Origin: Candidatus Krumholzibacteriia bacterium
GTDB taxonomy: Bacteria; Krumholzibacteriota; Krumholzibacteriia; Krumholzibacteriales; Krumholzibacteriaceae
Length of the DNA stretch: 5,326 nt
NCBI GenBank assembly: GCA_028696635.1
Contig: JAQVGR010000156.1
Coordinates: 1 to 5,326 of the forward strand
Reading direction: 5' to 3'
How positions within the stretch are numbered: the first letter of the stretch is position 1; each line of letters opens with the position of its first letter. Below are positions 1 to 5,326 of this stretch, piece after piece. The notes beneath the pieces are model-generated. The model had not been told where the DNA came from and did not search any database. It worked only from the letters and a program-made list of their open reading frames with translations. Both the position numbers and the translations under genes were made by a program.

Positions 1-410
1 GCCTTCTTCTCGGCGCGTGTCAGCTTGGGTTTCTTTTGCTCGTGCTCCACCTCCTCCTCGGGTTCCTGCCTGCGCCGCCGTGTCGCCTGGTACTCTTTCC
101 CGTCGCGGCCGATGCGGGTTGAGGATATAACCGTTATATCCTCGTTCTTCATGGCGGATACAAACGGCTGCGAGACACCGCATATCTCTGCGATCTTAAT
201 CGCTGGCGTCTTCGGGAACTCCCGCAGCGCGAGCTCCACGGCCCGGCGCTTGTCCGCGTTAGTCCGCCGGTGCCCGTGCGCCGCGTTCGCCCCGAGAGCG
301 TGCCGCAGCGCGTCCACCCGCCCGCCCGGCCGCAGGTCCGCCTCCACGAGCCGCGCCGATGCCGCAAGGGCGGGCGGTACTGTGCCCGCCAGGGAGCACA
401 ATTTCGACAC
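1..410 (-). CDS. ParB-like HTH protein, N-terminally truncated, runs off left edge
   Basis: About 136 codons are visible from a possible GTG at 410 to the window edge; the stop lies outside. The core reads HALGANAAHGHRRTNADKRR, then an HTH-like stretch (IAEICGVSQPFVSAMKN, about residues 73-89), then the segment STRIGRDGKEYQATR and a charged Lys/Glu/Arg tail. From family knowledge, the GANAxHGxRRTNADKRRAV block followed by an HTH and a RxGRDGKxY segment marks ParB/Spo0J-like proteins of phages, plasmids and integrated elements. The N-terminal ParB/sulfiredoxin-like domain that normally precedes this block is absent: only about 20 unfamiliar residues separate the GTG from the homologous part, and a tRNA terminator begins 17 bp upstream. 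No Shine-Dalgarno sequence or promoter is visible, and ATT at 413 or TTG at 401 are equally weak starts. I read it as a 5'-truncated remnant of a mobile element, probably not translated. A short functional DNA-binding protein is the alternative. Confidence 0.6.
   Translation of the reverse strand, partial: MSKLCSLAGTVPPALAASARLVEADLRPGGRVDALRHALGANAAHGHRRTNADKRRAVELALREFPKTPAIKIAEICGVSQPFVSAMKNEDITVISSTRIGRDGKEYQATRRRRQEPEEEVEHEQKKPKLTRAEKK
121..143. repeat. 23-bp near-perfect palindrome inside the ParB-like gene
   Basis: The arms GAGGATATAAC (121-131) and GTTATATCCTC (133-143) are exact reverse complements around a single central C at 132. The repeat is AT-rich inside otherwise very GC-rich coding DNA. 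On the minus strand it spans the codons for the residues EDITVISS, just after the HTH. Its geometry (continuous dyad, one-base centre) suits binding by a dimeric DNA-binding protein better than a terminator, since there is no loop and no T-tract. It is not the classical parS sequence. Function is unknown; an operator or centromere-like site for the encoded protein is an inference. Confidence 0.6.
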
Positions 411-426
411 AATGGCGGTTCGAGGG

Positions 427-459
427 AAAAGAAAAAGGGCCGGGCAACTTGCCCAACCC
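427..459 (-). terminator. Rho-independent terminator of the tRNA operon
   Basis: On the minus strand a hairpin GGG-UU-GGGCA / loop AGU / UGCCC-GG-CCC (10 pairs including two G-U pairs, positions 459-437) is followed at once by UUUUUCUUUU. It lies 23 nt beyond the discriminator base of tRNA-Cys, the usual place for the end of a tRNA transcript, and separates the tRNAs from the ParB-like fragment. Confidence 0.88.
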
Positions 460-482
460 CTTGTTAGTCTGTTAATTGAAAA

Positions 483-554
483 AGGCGGCAACCGGATTCG
501 AACCGGTGAATAACGGTTTTGCAGACCGTCGCCTTACCACTTGGCTATGCCGCC
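483..554 (-). tRNA. tRNA-Cys (anticodon GCA)
   Basis: The minus strand folds as a full cloverleaf. The acceptor GGCGGCA (554-548) pairs with TGCCGCC (490-484), the discriminator is U at 483, and the T-arm is CCGGTTCGAATCCGG. The anticodon loop CTGCAAA gives anticodon GCA, read at 522-520. U73 is the normal identity base of tRNA-Cys. The 3' CCA is not encoded (the acceptor is followed by T residues), so it must be added by tRNA nucleotidyltransferase. It is second in a two-tRNA transcript, 10 nt after tRNA-Gly and upstream of the terminator at 427-459. Confidence 0.97.
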
Positions 555-564
555 ATGAAAAAAA

Positions 565-640
565 TGGAGCGGGAAACGGGGTTCGAACCCGCGACCTCAA
601 CCTTGGCAAGGTTGCGCTCTGCCAACTGAGCTATTCCCGC
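565..640 (-). tRNA. tRNA-Gly (anticodon GCC)
   Basis: The minus strand reads GCGGGAA (acceptor, 640-634), then a D-arm with AGCTCAGTTGGCAGAGC, the anticodon stem-loop CAACCTTGCCAAGGTTG with anticodon GCC (607-605), a T-arm CGGGTTCGAACCCCG, and TTCCCGC closing the acceptor. The discriminator U is at 568 and an encoded CCA is at 567-565. It is the first gene of the tRNA operon, about 12 nt downstream of the predicted transcription start. Confidence 0.97.
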
Positions 641-658
641 TCGCTTCCGTTTCGCATG

Positions 659-688
659 ATTATAAAAACGCCGTTATGGCGTTGTCAA
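659..688 (-). promoter_or_regulatory. Consensus sigma70-type promoter for the tRNA operon
   Basis: On the minus strand a perfect -35 box TTGACA (688-683) and a perfect -10 box TATAAT (664-659) are separated by 18 bp. Transcription would start near 652 and give a leader of about 12 nt before the 5' end of tRNA-Gly at 640. The -35 box lies within the last codons of glgA. A strong promoter is expected for stable RNA genes. I see no clear GC-rich discriminator between the -10 box and the start. Confidence 0.82.
664..683 (-). terminator. Short intrinsic terminator at the glgA 3' end
   Basis: The minus strand forms AACGCC (683-678), loop ATAAC, GGCGTT (672-667), so the second arm runs into a five-base T run (668-664). 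The glgA stop codon TAA (676-674) is in the loop and stem. The stem is only 6 bp, so termination may be partial, leaving read-through into the tRNAs possible. The hairpin fills the spacer of the tRNA promoter. Confidence 0.55.
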
Positions 689-2176
689 CCTCATTCCGAC
701 GCGGCCGCGCGCCCGTTCGTAGAGGGCGACGTATTCACGTGCCGAGTTCTCCCAGGAATGGTCCTCCCGCATGATCCTCGCCCGGACCTCCCTCACGCGC
801 TTCGAATCCCCGAAGAACTTGACGGCTCGCCGCACGGCATCGAGCAGCGCTGAGGGTGTATATTCCTCGAAGGTGAATCCGTTTCCTCCGGAGCCGGTGT
901 CGAGATCGGTGATCGTGTCCCGCAATCCTCCCGTCGCCCTGACGATCGGGACGGTGCCGTACCGCAGGCTGTACATCTGGTTGAGCCCGCACGGCTCGTA
1001 CCGGGACGGCATCAGGAAAAAATCGCTTCCGGCCTCGACGAGATGGGCGAGGCGATTGTTGAACTCGAGCCGTACTCCGAACCGTTCCGGATGCTCGGAT
1101 GCCATCTCGGTATAGAGCTCGTGGTACTTCTGCTGCCCGGTGCCGAGGATCGCGAATTTCACGCCGAGCTCCATCAGACGGGGGAAAGCCTCGGAAAGGA
1201 TATCGAATCCCTTCTGATCGACGAGCCGGGACACGATCCCTATCACCGGCTCCTTACCCGGAGAGAGACCGAACGCTTTGAGCAACTCCCGCTTGTTTTC
1301 ATGCTTACCCGCCTGATCGTCCGCCGAGAAACGGGCAGGCAGTAGCTGATCGGTTGCCGGGTCCCACTCCTTCGTATCGATCCCGTTAAGGATCCCCACC
1401 AGATCGTCTCTGCGGTAACGCAGAACCCCCTCGAGGCCGTAGCCGTACTCGTCCGAGGTGGTGATTTCCTCGGCATAGCTTCTGCTGACCGTGCTGACCA
1501 GCCCCGAGAACATCAGCGCCATCTTCATCACGTTGACCCTTCCCCAGAACTCGAACGGGCTCATCGGCTTGAACAGCCTGGGATCGAGCCCCGCCAGCGG
1601 AAGGAAATCGGGCTCGAAGAGCCCCTGATAAGCCAGGTTGTGGACGCTGAACACCGTCCCCGCCCCTTGGAAGGCCACGTCAGGGTCGTCCTCCACGGCG
1701 AGGTAGACCGGAATCAGGCCGGCATGGAAATCGTTGCAGTGGATCACGTCCGGACGCATGCCGAGGCGGCGCATCGCGGCAATGACCGCGCGATTGAAGA
1801 AAACCGTCCGCTCGTCCTCGTCGGCGAACCCCTCCCCTTCTTCGGTCGTATAGATCCCCGGCCGTCCGTAAAAATGTTCGTTCTCGACGAACCAGACCGT
1901 GATCCCGGTGCCCGGTTTCGTCGCCCGCGCAAGCCCGAACGGCACCTCTCTACCGCCGACCTTCGCCGAAAGCCCCCCGGCGCCGGCTTTCTCGCGGCGG
2001 ATGCCGAACTTCTTCCTGTCTATCGAGGCGTACAGGGGGGTGAAGACGGTGATGTCGCACCCGAGCTTCTCCAGCTCGTCCGGAAGCGCGCCCATGACGT
2101 CGGCCAGTCCGCCGACCTTCGAGAACGGCACGATCTCCGTGGTCACGATCGCGGCGGTAATTCTATCGGAGGTCAT
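674..2176 (-). CDS. glgA: Glycogen synthase (ADP-glucose type, GT5)
   Basis: The 500-residue protein transfers glucose from ADP-glucose to the non-reducing end of a growing alpha-1,4-glucan, a cytoplasmic step in glycogen storage. The N-terminal starch-synthase domain carries FSKVGGLADV with the donor-binding Lys20 and HCNDFHAGL with His151. The C-terminal Rossmann domain has SRLVDQKGFDIL (Arg317, Lys322), SRYEPCGLNQ with the conserved Glu394, and the TGGLRDT loop (about 415-421), all as in the bacterial GlgA family. The length is slightly above the roughly 477 residues of E. coli GlgA and no key residue is missing. The ATG overlaps the galT stop as ATGA (2176-2173), and a GAGGA Shine-Dalgarno sequence lies 6 nt upstream within galT, so the two are translationally coupled. 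It is the last protein gene before the tRNA operon. ADP-glucose rather than UDP-glucose use is inferred from family membership. Confidence 0.97.
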   Translation of the reverse strand: MTSDRITAAIVTTEIVPFSKVGGLADVMGALPDELEKLGCDITVFTPLYASIDRKKFGIRREKAGAGGLSAKVGGREVPFGLARATKPGTGITVWFVENEHFYGRPGIYTTEEGEGFADEDERTVFFNRAVIAAMRRLGMRPDVIHCNDFHAGLIPVYLAVEDDPDVAFQGAGTVFSVHNLAYQGLFEPDFLPLAGLDPRLFKPMSPFEFWGRVNVMKMALMFSGLVSTVSRSYAEEITTSDEYGYGLEGVLRYRRDDLVGILNGIDTKEWDPATDQLLPARFSADDQAGKHENKRELLKAFGLSPGKEPVIGIVSRLVDQKGFDILSEAFPRLMELGVKFAILGTGQQKYHELYTEMASEHPERFGVRLEFNNRLAHLVEAGSDFFLMPSRYEPCGLNQMYSLRYGTVPIVRATGGLRDTITDLDTGSGGNGFTFEEYTPSALLDAVRRAVKFFGDSKRVREVRARIMREDHSWENSAREYVALYERARGRVGMRLTTP

Positions 2177-3222
2177 CGCTGTTCCTCTACCTTCTGCTGC
2201 AGTTGAGCGTTCGTCTCACCGCAGGTGAGATCGACGTTGCGCAGCGCTTCCGCCGCATCCTCGGGCGGAGTCGGGTTGATGTAGAAACCGCTTCCCCATT
2301 CGAACCCCGCCACCTTGGTCAGCTTGGGCATGATCTCGAGGTGCCAGTGGTAGTAATCGAGGTCGGGGGTCTTGCAGGGGGCTGTGTGAATTATGAAATT
2401 GAACGGGGGCGCGTCGAGCACCGCCTCGAGGCGCGCGAGGACCGATTTGAGGATCTCTGCGAGGGAGGGAAACCAGTCGGCGGTCGTCTTCTCGAAGGCA
2501 GAGACATGCTCGCGCGGGAGGATCCACGATTCGAAGGGGAATCGCGAGGCGAACGGCGCGATCGCTATGAAATGATCGTTCATCGATATGACTCTCTTCT
2601 GCTCCCTGATCTCATGCTTGAGGATATCGCAGAAGATGCACCGCTCCTTGAGGTTGTAATGGAACTTGGCCCCTTCGAGCTCCTCGATGGCGCGCTTGGG
2701 GATGATCGGTGTGGCGATCAGCTGCATGTGTGAGTGCTCGAGCGACGCCCCAGCCTCCTCCCCCCAGTTCTTGAATATGAGGATGTACCGGAAGCGCGAA
2801 TCCTTCTTGAGATCGATGCAACGGTCGCGAAGCGCCCACAGGATGCTTTCGATGTGCTCTTTGGGAAGGTGATGGATGTTCTTGCTGTGATCGGGGGATT
2901 CGATGAGAACCTCATGCGCGCCGACCCCCCGCATGATGTCGTAGATCCCGTCCCCGCGCTTGTCGAGGTCACCCTCTATCTGAAGGGCGGGGAATTTGTT
3001 CGGCACCACGCGCACCTTCCACCCGGGGGTGTTCGGCGCCGTGAGGGGGTCGCGGTAGGCGAGCACCTCGGGGGGCGTCTTGTCCTCGTTCCCGTTGCAG
3101 AAGGGGCAGAATCCTCCGCGGGACGGTCTCTTCTCCATCTTGAAGTCGAGGGGGCGCTTGCCCCTCTCCGTGGAGATGATCACCCAGCGCTCTATGATGG
3201 GGCTCTTGCGAAGCTCAGGCAT
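2173..3222 (-). CDS. galT: Galactose-1-phosphate uridylyltransferase (GalT, HIT superfamily)
   Basis: The 349-residue protein would exchange UDP between UDP-glucose and galactose-1-phosphate (Leloir pathway, cytoplasm). It begins with the family signature ELRKSPIIERWVIISTERGKRP, followed by the zinc-site pair CPFC (Cys39, Cys42) and GNEDKTPPE. The catalytic motif EHSHMQ gives His165 as the nucleophile that is uridylylated, with His163 as a metal-ligand candidate. A second CxxC (CIFC, 195-198) and the late histidines His279, His292 and His294 (YHWHLEIMPKL) match the second half of the duplicated HIT fold. Having the extra CxxC and HSHMQ instead of HPHxQ places it with the shorter GalT form seen in many non-enteric bacteria and archaea. 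An AAGGAG ribosome binding site lies 11 nt before the ATG. The gene starts 26 nt after the SPOR gene and overlaps glgA. No galK or galE is visible. A related nucleotidyl-sugar transferase with another substrate is possible. Confidence 0.92.
   Translation of the reverse strand: MPELRKSPIIERWVIISTERGKRPLDFKMEKRPSRGGFCPFCNGNEDKTPPEVLAYRDPLTAPNTPGWKVRVVPNKFPALQIEGDLDKRGDGIYDIMRGVGAHEVLIESPDHSKNIHHLPKEHIESILWALRDRCIDLKKDSRFRYILIFKNWGEEAGASLEHSHMQLIATPIIPKRAIEELEGAKFHYNLKERCIFCDILKHEIREQKRVISMNDHFIAIAPFASRFPFESWILPREHVSAFEKTTADWFPSLAEILKSVLARLEAVLDAPPFNFIIHTAPCKTPDLDYYHWHLEIMPKLTKVAGFEWGSGFYINPTPPEDAAEALRNVDLTCGETNAQLQQKVEEQR
2183..2187 (-). promoter_or_regulatory. Ribosome binding site of glgA, inside galT
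   Basis: GAGGA on the minus strand, 6 nt before the glgA ATG, lies within the last galT codons. With the ATGA stop/start overlap it supports translational coupling and fixes the glgA start. Confidence 0.75.
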
Positions 3223-3233
3223 GAGACGCCGTG

Positions 3234-3239
3234 CTCCTT
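3234..3239 (-). promoter_or_regulatory. Ribosome binding site of galT
   Basis: AAGGAG on the minus strand, 11 nt before the ATG at 3222, lies in the 26-nt gap after the SPOR gene. It supports the chosen galT start; the spacing is at the long end of normal. Confidence 0.65.
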
Positions 3240-3248
3240 GCAGTCCGT

Positions 3249-3803
3249 TCAGCGGACGGTTCTGACGGTGGTACGTACGATCCAGCAGTCGGGGTACGTC
3301 TGTGCCAGCGTCGTCCGTGCGGCCGACGCCTCTTCTCTCGTGGAGAAATCCCCCGCCCGCACCTTGTACAACCCTTCTTCGAACTCTATATACGCAGCAA
3401 GACCCGTACCCGCCATTACTTTTTTCTGCATCTCCCGAGCCGCATCAAGGCTGCCTGAGGCGAATACCTGGATCCGGTATCCGAGATCGTACTGGGCGTC
3501 CGCGGCGGGCCGCTCCGCCTCCTCGACCCGGAAGGTGTCGGGGCGCACAGGTTCGATGTCCTCTTCCACTTTCCGCGCGGGTCCGCTCTCGACAGGCATC
3601 TCCTCTTCCAGATCGTACGGCTTCTGCTGCCCGGCGGCGGGGATCTCCTCGGCCGGGCGGGTCTGCTGCGGGACCTGCTCGTCAGCGGGACGGGGAAGCG
3701 CCGGCACGGTGCCGGTAGGAGCGCAGGCGCCGAGCGCCGCCATCAGAAGCGCGGGAATCGCGGCGCCTGCAAGGATCCTCATGAGTCCGTTCTCTCGCAT
3801 CAT
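3249..3803 (-). CDS. SPOR-domain lipoprotein
   Basis: The 184-residue protein starts with a lipoprotein signal: Arg-containing n-region, hydrophobic stretch LAGAAIPALLMAALGAC, and lipobox LGA-C with the acylated cysteine at Cys27. A low-complexity Pro/Glu-rich acidic linker (about 28-105) should span periplasm. A C-terminal SPOR domain (about 106-184) shows the typical YRIQVFAS beta-strand and the repeat-like GLYKVRAGDFSTREEASAARTTL. SPOR domains bind septal peptidoglycan glycans stripped of stem peptides, as in FtsN, DamX and RlpA, so this is probably an envelope protein tied to cell-wall growth or division; the exact role is unknown. GGGAG 7 nt upstream favours the ATG at 3803. ATG at 3800 and 3782 are in frame, but the latter has a weak site. 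It sits between a glycosyltransferase (44 nt) and galT (26 nt), with no recognisable promoter on either side. Confidence 0.87.
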   Translation of the reverse strand: MMRENGLMRILAGAAIPALLMAALGACAPTGTVPALPRPADEQVPQQTRPAEEIPAAGQQKPYDLEEEMPVESGPARKVEEDIEPVRPDTFRVEEAERPAADAQYDLGYRIQVFASGSLDAAREMQKKVMAGTGLAAYIEFEEGLYKVRAGDFSTREEASAARTTLAQTYPDCWIVRTTVRTVR

Positions 3804-3810
3804 CGCATCG

Positions 3811-3815
3811 CTCCC
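3811..3815 (-). promoter_or_regulatory. Ribosome binding site of the SPOR lipoprotein
   Basis: GGGAG on the minus strand lies 7 nt before the ATG at 3803 and decides between three in-frame ATG codons at 3803, 3800 and 3782. Confidence 0.55.
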
Positions 3816-3847
3816 GGTCTACTGGTCATAAACTGCGCAACTGTCTA

Positions 3848-5014
3848 TCAGATGCTCTCCGCAGTGTCAACAGAATTTGCCCGCCCGCTGCGCCTTCCCC
3901 GTTCGGCTGCGAGACCGAGGTAGAGCTTCTCGAGCCGCAGCGCCGCGTCATCCCACAGGTATTCCTGTTCGACGCGTTTTCTCCCCTCTGCTCCCATCCG
4001 CTCGAGCTCTGCGACCGGCAACTCCGCCATCCGCACCAGCGAACTCGCAAGATCCCGGGCATCCCCCGCACGGAACTGCATCCCGATCCCTCCAGCCACC
4101 TCGAGGTTCTCCGGAATGTCGCTGACGAGGACGGGGCGTCCGTGCCCCATCGCTTCGATCAGCGAGATCGGCAGCCCCTCGACAAGCGAGGGCAAGACGT
4201 AGAACGCGCAGTGAGCGTAGAGCTCCTCGAGTAGAGGACCGCTGATGAATCCCGGCAGCACGACGCGCTCGTCGGCCATCTCTCGGATCCGCTCTCCGTA
4301 GCGCTCCTCGAACCGCGCGTCGCCGACTATTACGAGGCGCAGATGTGGCGGCGCCTCCCGAAACGCCTCGATCAGCGTGTGAAATCCCCGCTCGATTATG
4401 AAACGGCCGACGCTGAGGATGTACTTCCCGGGCTCTACTCCGAGCCGATCGAGCGATTGTCCGGCTGGCCGTGCCGCGATGGAGGTTCCGTTCGGAATGT
4501 ACGCGACCGGGTGGCCGTAGCGGCCGCCGAGCTGATCGGAGATCAGCCTCGATACGGCCACCGCCGCGTCCGTGTGCAGCACGGCGCAGCGCTCTCCGAG
4601 GCGCAGCAGCCTCTTGGCGAGGGGTCCCCACTTGCTCTGGCGGTAATCGAGGGCGTGAATCGTCGCCACTATTCCGACCCCCCGACGTCGGGGAATCCGG
4701 CTGAAGAGCGCCGGGCCTATCCCGTGGAAATGGACGATATCGAACCCTCCCAGCCGGGCGGCCATGCTCGCCAGCAGGCAGTTCACGCCGGAATCGAGGT
4801 TCTTCGTCGGTATCGTGGGAAGGGTCCGGATGCGCACCCCTTTCCAGCTCCCCGCCCCGCAGAACTGCGCCCGTCCGAACACTGTGACGCGGTGCCCGCG
4901 CCTCACGAGGCGCGTCGAGATCTCCTCGACGTGCTTCTCGATACCCCCGAAGCCGGCGGGTATCCCTTTCGCTCCGATCATGGCGATATCGAGGGTACGG
5001 CGCTGTTCCATCAT
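3848..5014 (-). CDS. GT4-family glycosyltransferase (surface glycan type)
   Basis: The 388-residue protein is a GT-B-fold retaining glycosyltransferase. The N-terminal acceptor domain opens with LDIAMIGAKGIPAGFGGIEKHVEE (8-31), the glycine-rich loop typical of the group that includes DUF1972-type rhamnosyltransferases, followed by DIVHFHGIGPALF (92-104) and AVAVSRLISD (151-160). The donor-binding half has SVGRFIIERGFHTLIEAF (201-218) and the E-x7-E motif EGLPISLIE (Glu279, Glu287). The usual Lys after the GR motif is Arg209 here. It should act in the cytoplasm, adding a sugar to a lipid-linked or glycan acceptor; donor and acceptor cannot be read from the sequence. The frame is open to the right edge, but the upstream 104 codons are the radical SAM gene in another frame, so the start is placed at ATG 5014. 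ATG 5011, or a GTG at 5047 overlapping the upstream stop as GTGA, are alternatives, and Shine-Dalgarno support is weak for all of them. Confidence 0.9.
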   Translation of the reverse strand: MMEQRRTLDIAMIGAKGIPAGFGGIEKHVEEISTRLVRRGHRVTVFGRAQFCGAGSWKGVRIRTLPTIPTKNLDSGVNCLLASMAARLGGFDIVHFHGIGPALFSRIPRRRGVGIVATIHALDYRQSKWGPLAKRLLRLGERCAVLHTDAAVAVSRLISDQLGGRYGHPVAYIPNGTSIAARPAGQSLDRLGVEPGKYILSVGRFIIERGFHTLIEAFREAPPHLRLVIVGDARFEERYGERIREMADERVVLPGFISGPLLEELYAHCAFYVLPSLVEGLPISLIEAMGHGRPVLVSDIPENLEVAGGIGMQFRAGDARDLASSLVRMAELPVAELERMGAEGRKRVEQEYLWDDAALRLEKLYLGLAAERGRRSGRANSVDTAESI

Positions 5015-5043
5015 ACCGTCCGCTTCGCCGGTCCCGGCGTCCC

Positions 5044-5326
5044 TCACGCGGTTACCCCGCGCCCGGTGAAGATCCGCAACCAGTTCGAGAAGATCCACCG
5101 GGCGGCCCTGTCGGGTCGCCGGCGCATCGAGCTCCGTGCGGTGCATATCATCCAGCACGGCATGGAGCACCTGTCGACCGCCAGGCGTGCCGAGTCGGCC
5201 GCGCTTCCGTTCCATATCTCCCCGAACGTCGACTCGAGCAGGTTCCCCATCGGGCGTTCGAGCGTCAGGCACGGAAATATGCTTACTTCGGGATCCATGA
5301 AGAACGAATCCCTTCCCGCCCGGCAT
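5044..5326 (-). CDS. Radical SAM protein, C-terminal SPASM domain (5' end outside window)
   Basis: The last 93 residues are visible, entering from the right edge and ending at TGA 5046-5044. They read CRAGRDSFFMDPEVSIFPC, then RPMGNLLESTFGEIWNG, then DRCSMPCWMICTARSSMRR. This is the order seen in SPASM domains of radical SAM enzymes: a first cysteine pair (visible residues 1 and 19), the MGNLxExxFxEIW segment, then a Cys cluster (53, 57, 61) that ligates an auxiliary iron-sulfur cluster. The SAM-binding CxxxCxxC motif lies outside the window. CWMICTAR plus a short basic tail is, from memory, typical of radical SAM proteins in polysaccharide gene clusters, which fits the glycosyltransferase 29 nt downstream. 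Substrate and reaction are unknown. An ATG at 5298 is internal, because the conserved CRAG lies upstream of it. Confidence 0.85.
   Translation of the reverse strand, partial: CRAGRDSFFMDPEVSIFPCLTLERPMGNLLESTFGEIWNGSAADSARLAVDRCSMPCWMICTARSSMRRRPDRAARWIFSNWLRIFTGRGVTA

Noticed and set aside
369..390. 7-bp inverted repeat GGCGGGC / GCCCGCC with an 8-nt loop near the start of the ParB-like gene
   Set aside because: Short all-GC arms are expected by chance in DNA this GC-rich; there is no T-tract or other context.
25..513. Plus-strand open frame of 162 codons across the left region
   Set aside because: It is antisense to the recognisable ParB-like protein and runs into the tRNA-Cys gene; its composition is that of a shadow frame.
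476..853. Plus-strand open frame giving a GNGVRTRDLNLG-type peptide
   Set aside because: This is the well-known spurious antisense translation of tRNA genes, here tRNA-Cys and tRNA-Gly, continuing into glgA antisense.
1640..2206. Plus-strand open frame of 188 codons opposite glgA
   Set aside because: It is antisense to conserved glgA motifs, with no recognisable domain of its own.
2734..3831. Plus-strand open frame of 365 codons opposite galT and the SPOR gene
   Set aside because: Its length comes from GC-rich codon structure on the opposite strand. No recognisable domain was seen, and both genes it overlaps are clearly real.
3804..3847. Possible promoter between the glycosyltransferase and the SPOR gene
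   Set aside because: No -35/-10 pair with acceptable spacing could be found; read-through in one operon is simpler.
5015..5326. Extension of the glycosyltransferase frame to the right edge (104 extra codons)
   Set aside because: The same DNA in another minus-strand frame encodes a convincing SPASM domain ending at 5044. The extension shows no conserved motif.

Overview
The window is a compact chromosomal segment from a Gram-negative-type bacterium with fairly high GC. The SPOR-domain lipoprotein and the extracellular-glycan type genes point to a diderm. The protein sequences look like those of uncultured or deep-branching lineages, but the sequence alone does not fix a phylum. Every feature supported here lies on the minus strand, so the window reads biologically from right (5326) to left (1).

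Right part (5326-3848): the C-terminal end of a radical SAM protein with a SPASM-type cysteine cluster is followed 29 nt later by a complete GT4-family glycosyltransferase. These look like the tail of a cell-surface polysaccharide cluster. Middle (3803-674): a SPOR-domain lipoprotein, a HIT-superfamily galactose-1-phosphate uridylyltransferase (galT) and a GT5 glycogen synthase (glgA) follow with gaps of 44 and 26 nt and a 4-nt ATGA overlap. The last two form a translationally coupled pair. GalT releases glucose-1-phosphate from UDP-glucose, and glucose-1-phosphate is the precursor of the ADP-glucose that GlgA polymerises, so the pair plausibly joins hexose salvage to glycogen storage.

The end of glgA is very compact. 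A short terminator hairpin covers its stop codon, and that hairpin sits in the 18-bp spacer of a consensus promoter (TTGACA / TATAAT) that drives a two-gene tRNA operon, tRNA-Gly(GCC) then tRNA-Cys(GCA). The operon ends in a strong rho-independent terminator at 427-459.

Left part (1-410): just beyond the tRNA terminator is the HTH-containing C-terminal part of a ParB-like protein of the kind found in phages, plasmids and integrated elements. It lacks the N-terminal ParB/sulfiredoxin-like nuclease domain, has no convincing ribosome binding site, and runs off the left edge. It contains a 23-bp inverted repeat with two perfect 11-bp arms and a single central base. Its position downstream of a tRNA 3' end is what a degraded or tRNA-targeted mobile element would give. 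No complete new system is visible. The most unusual items are this palindrome, the truncated ParB-like gene, and the nested terminator/promoter.
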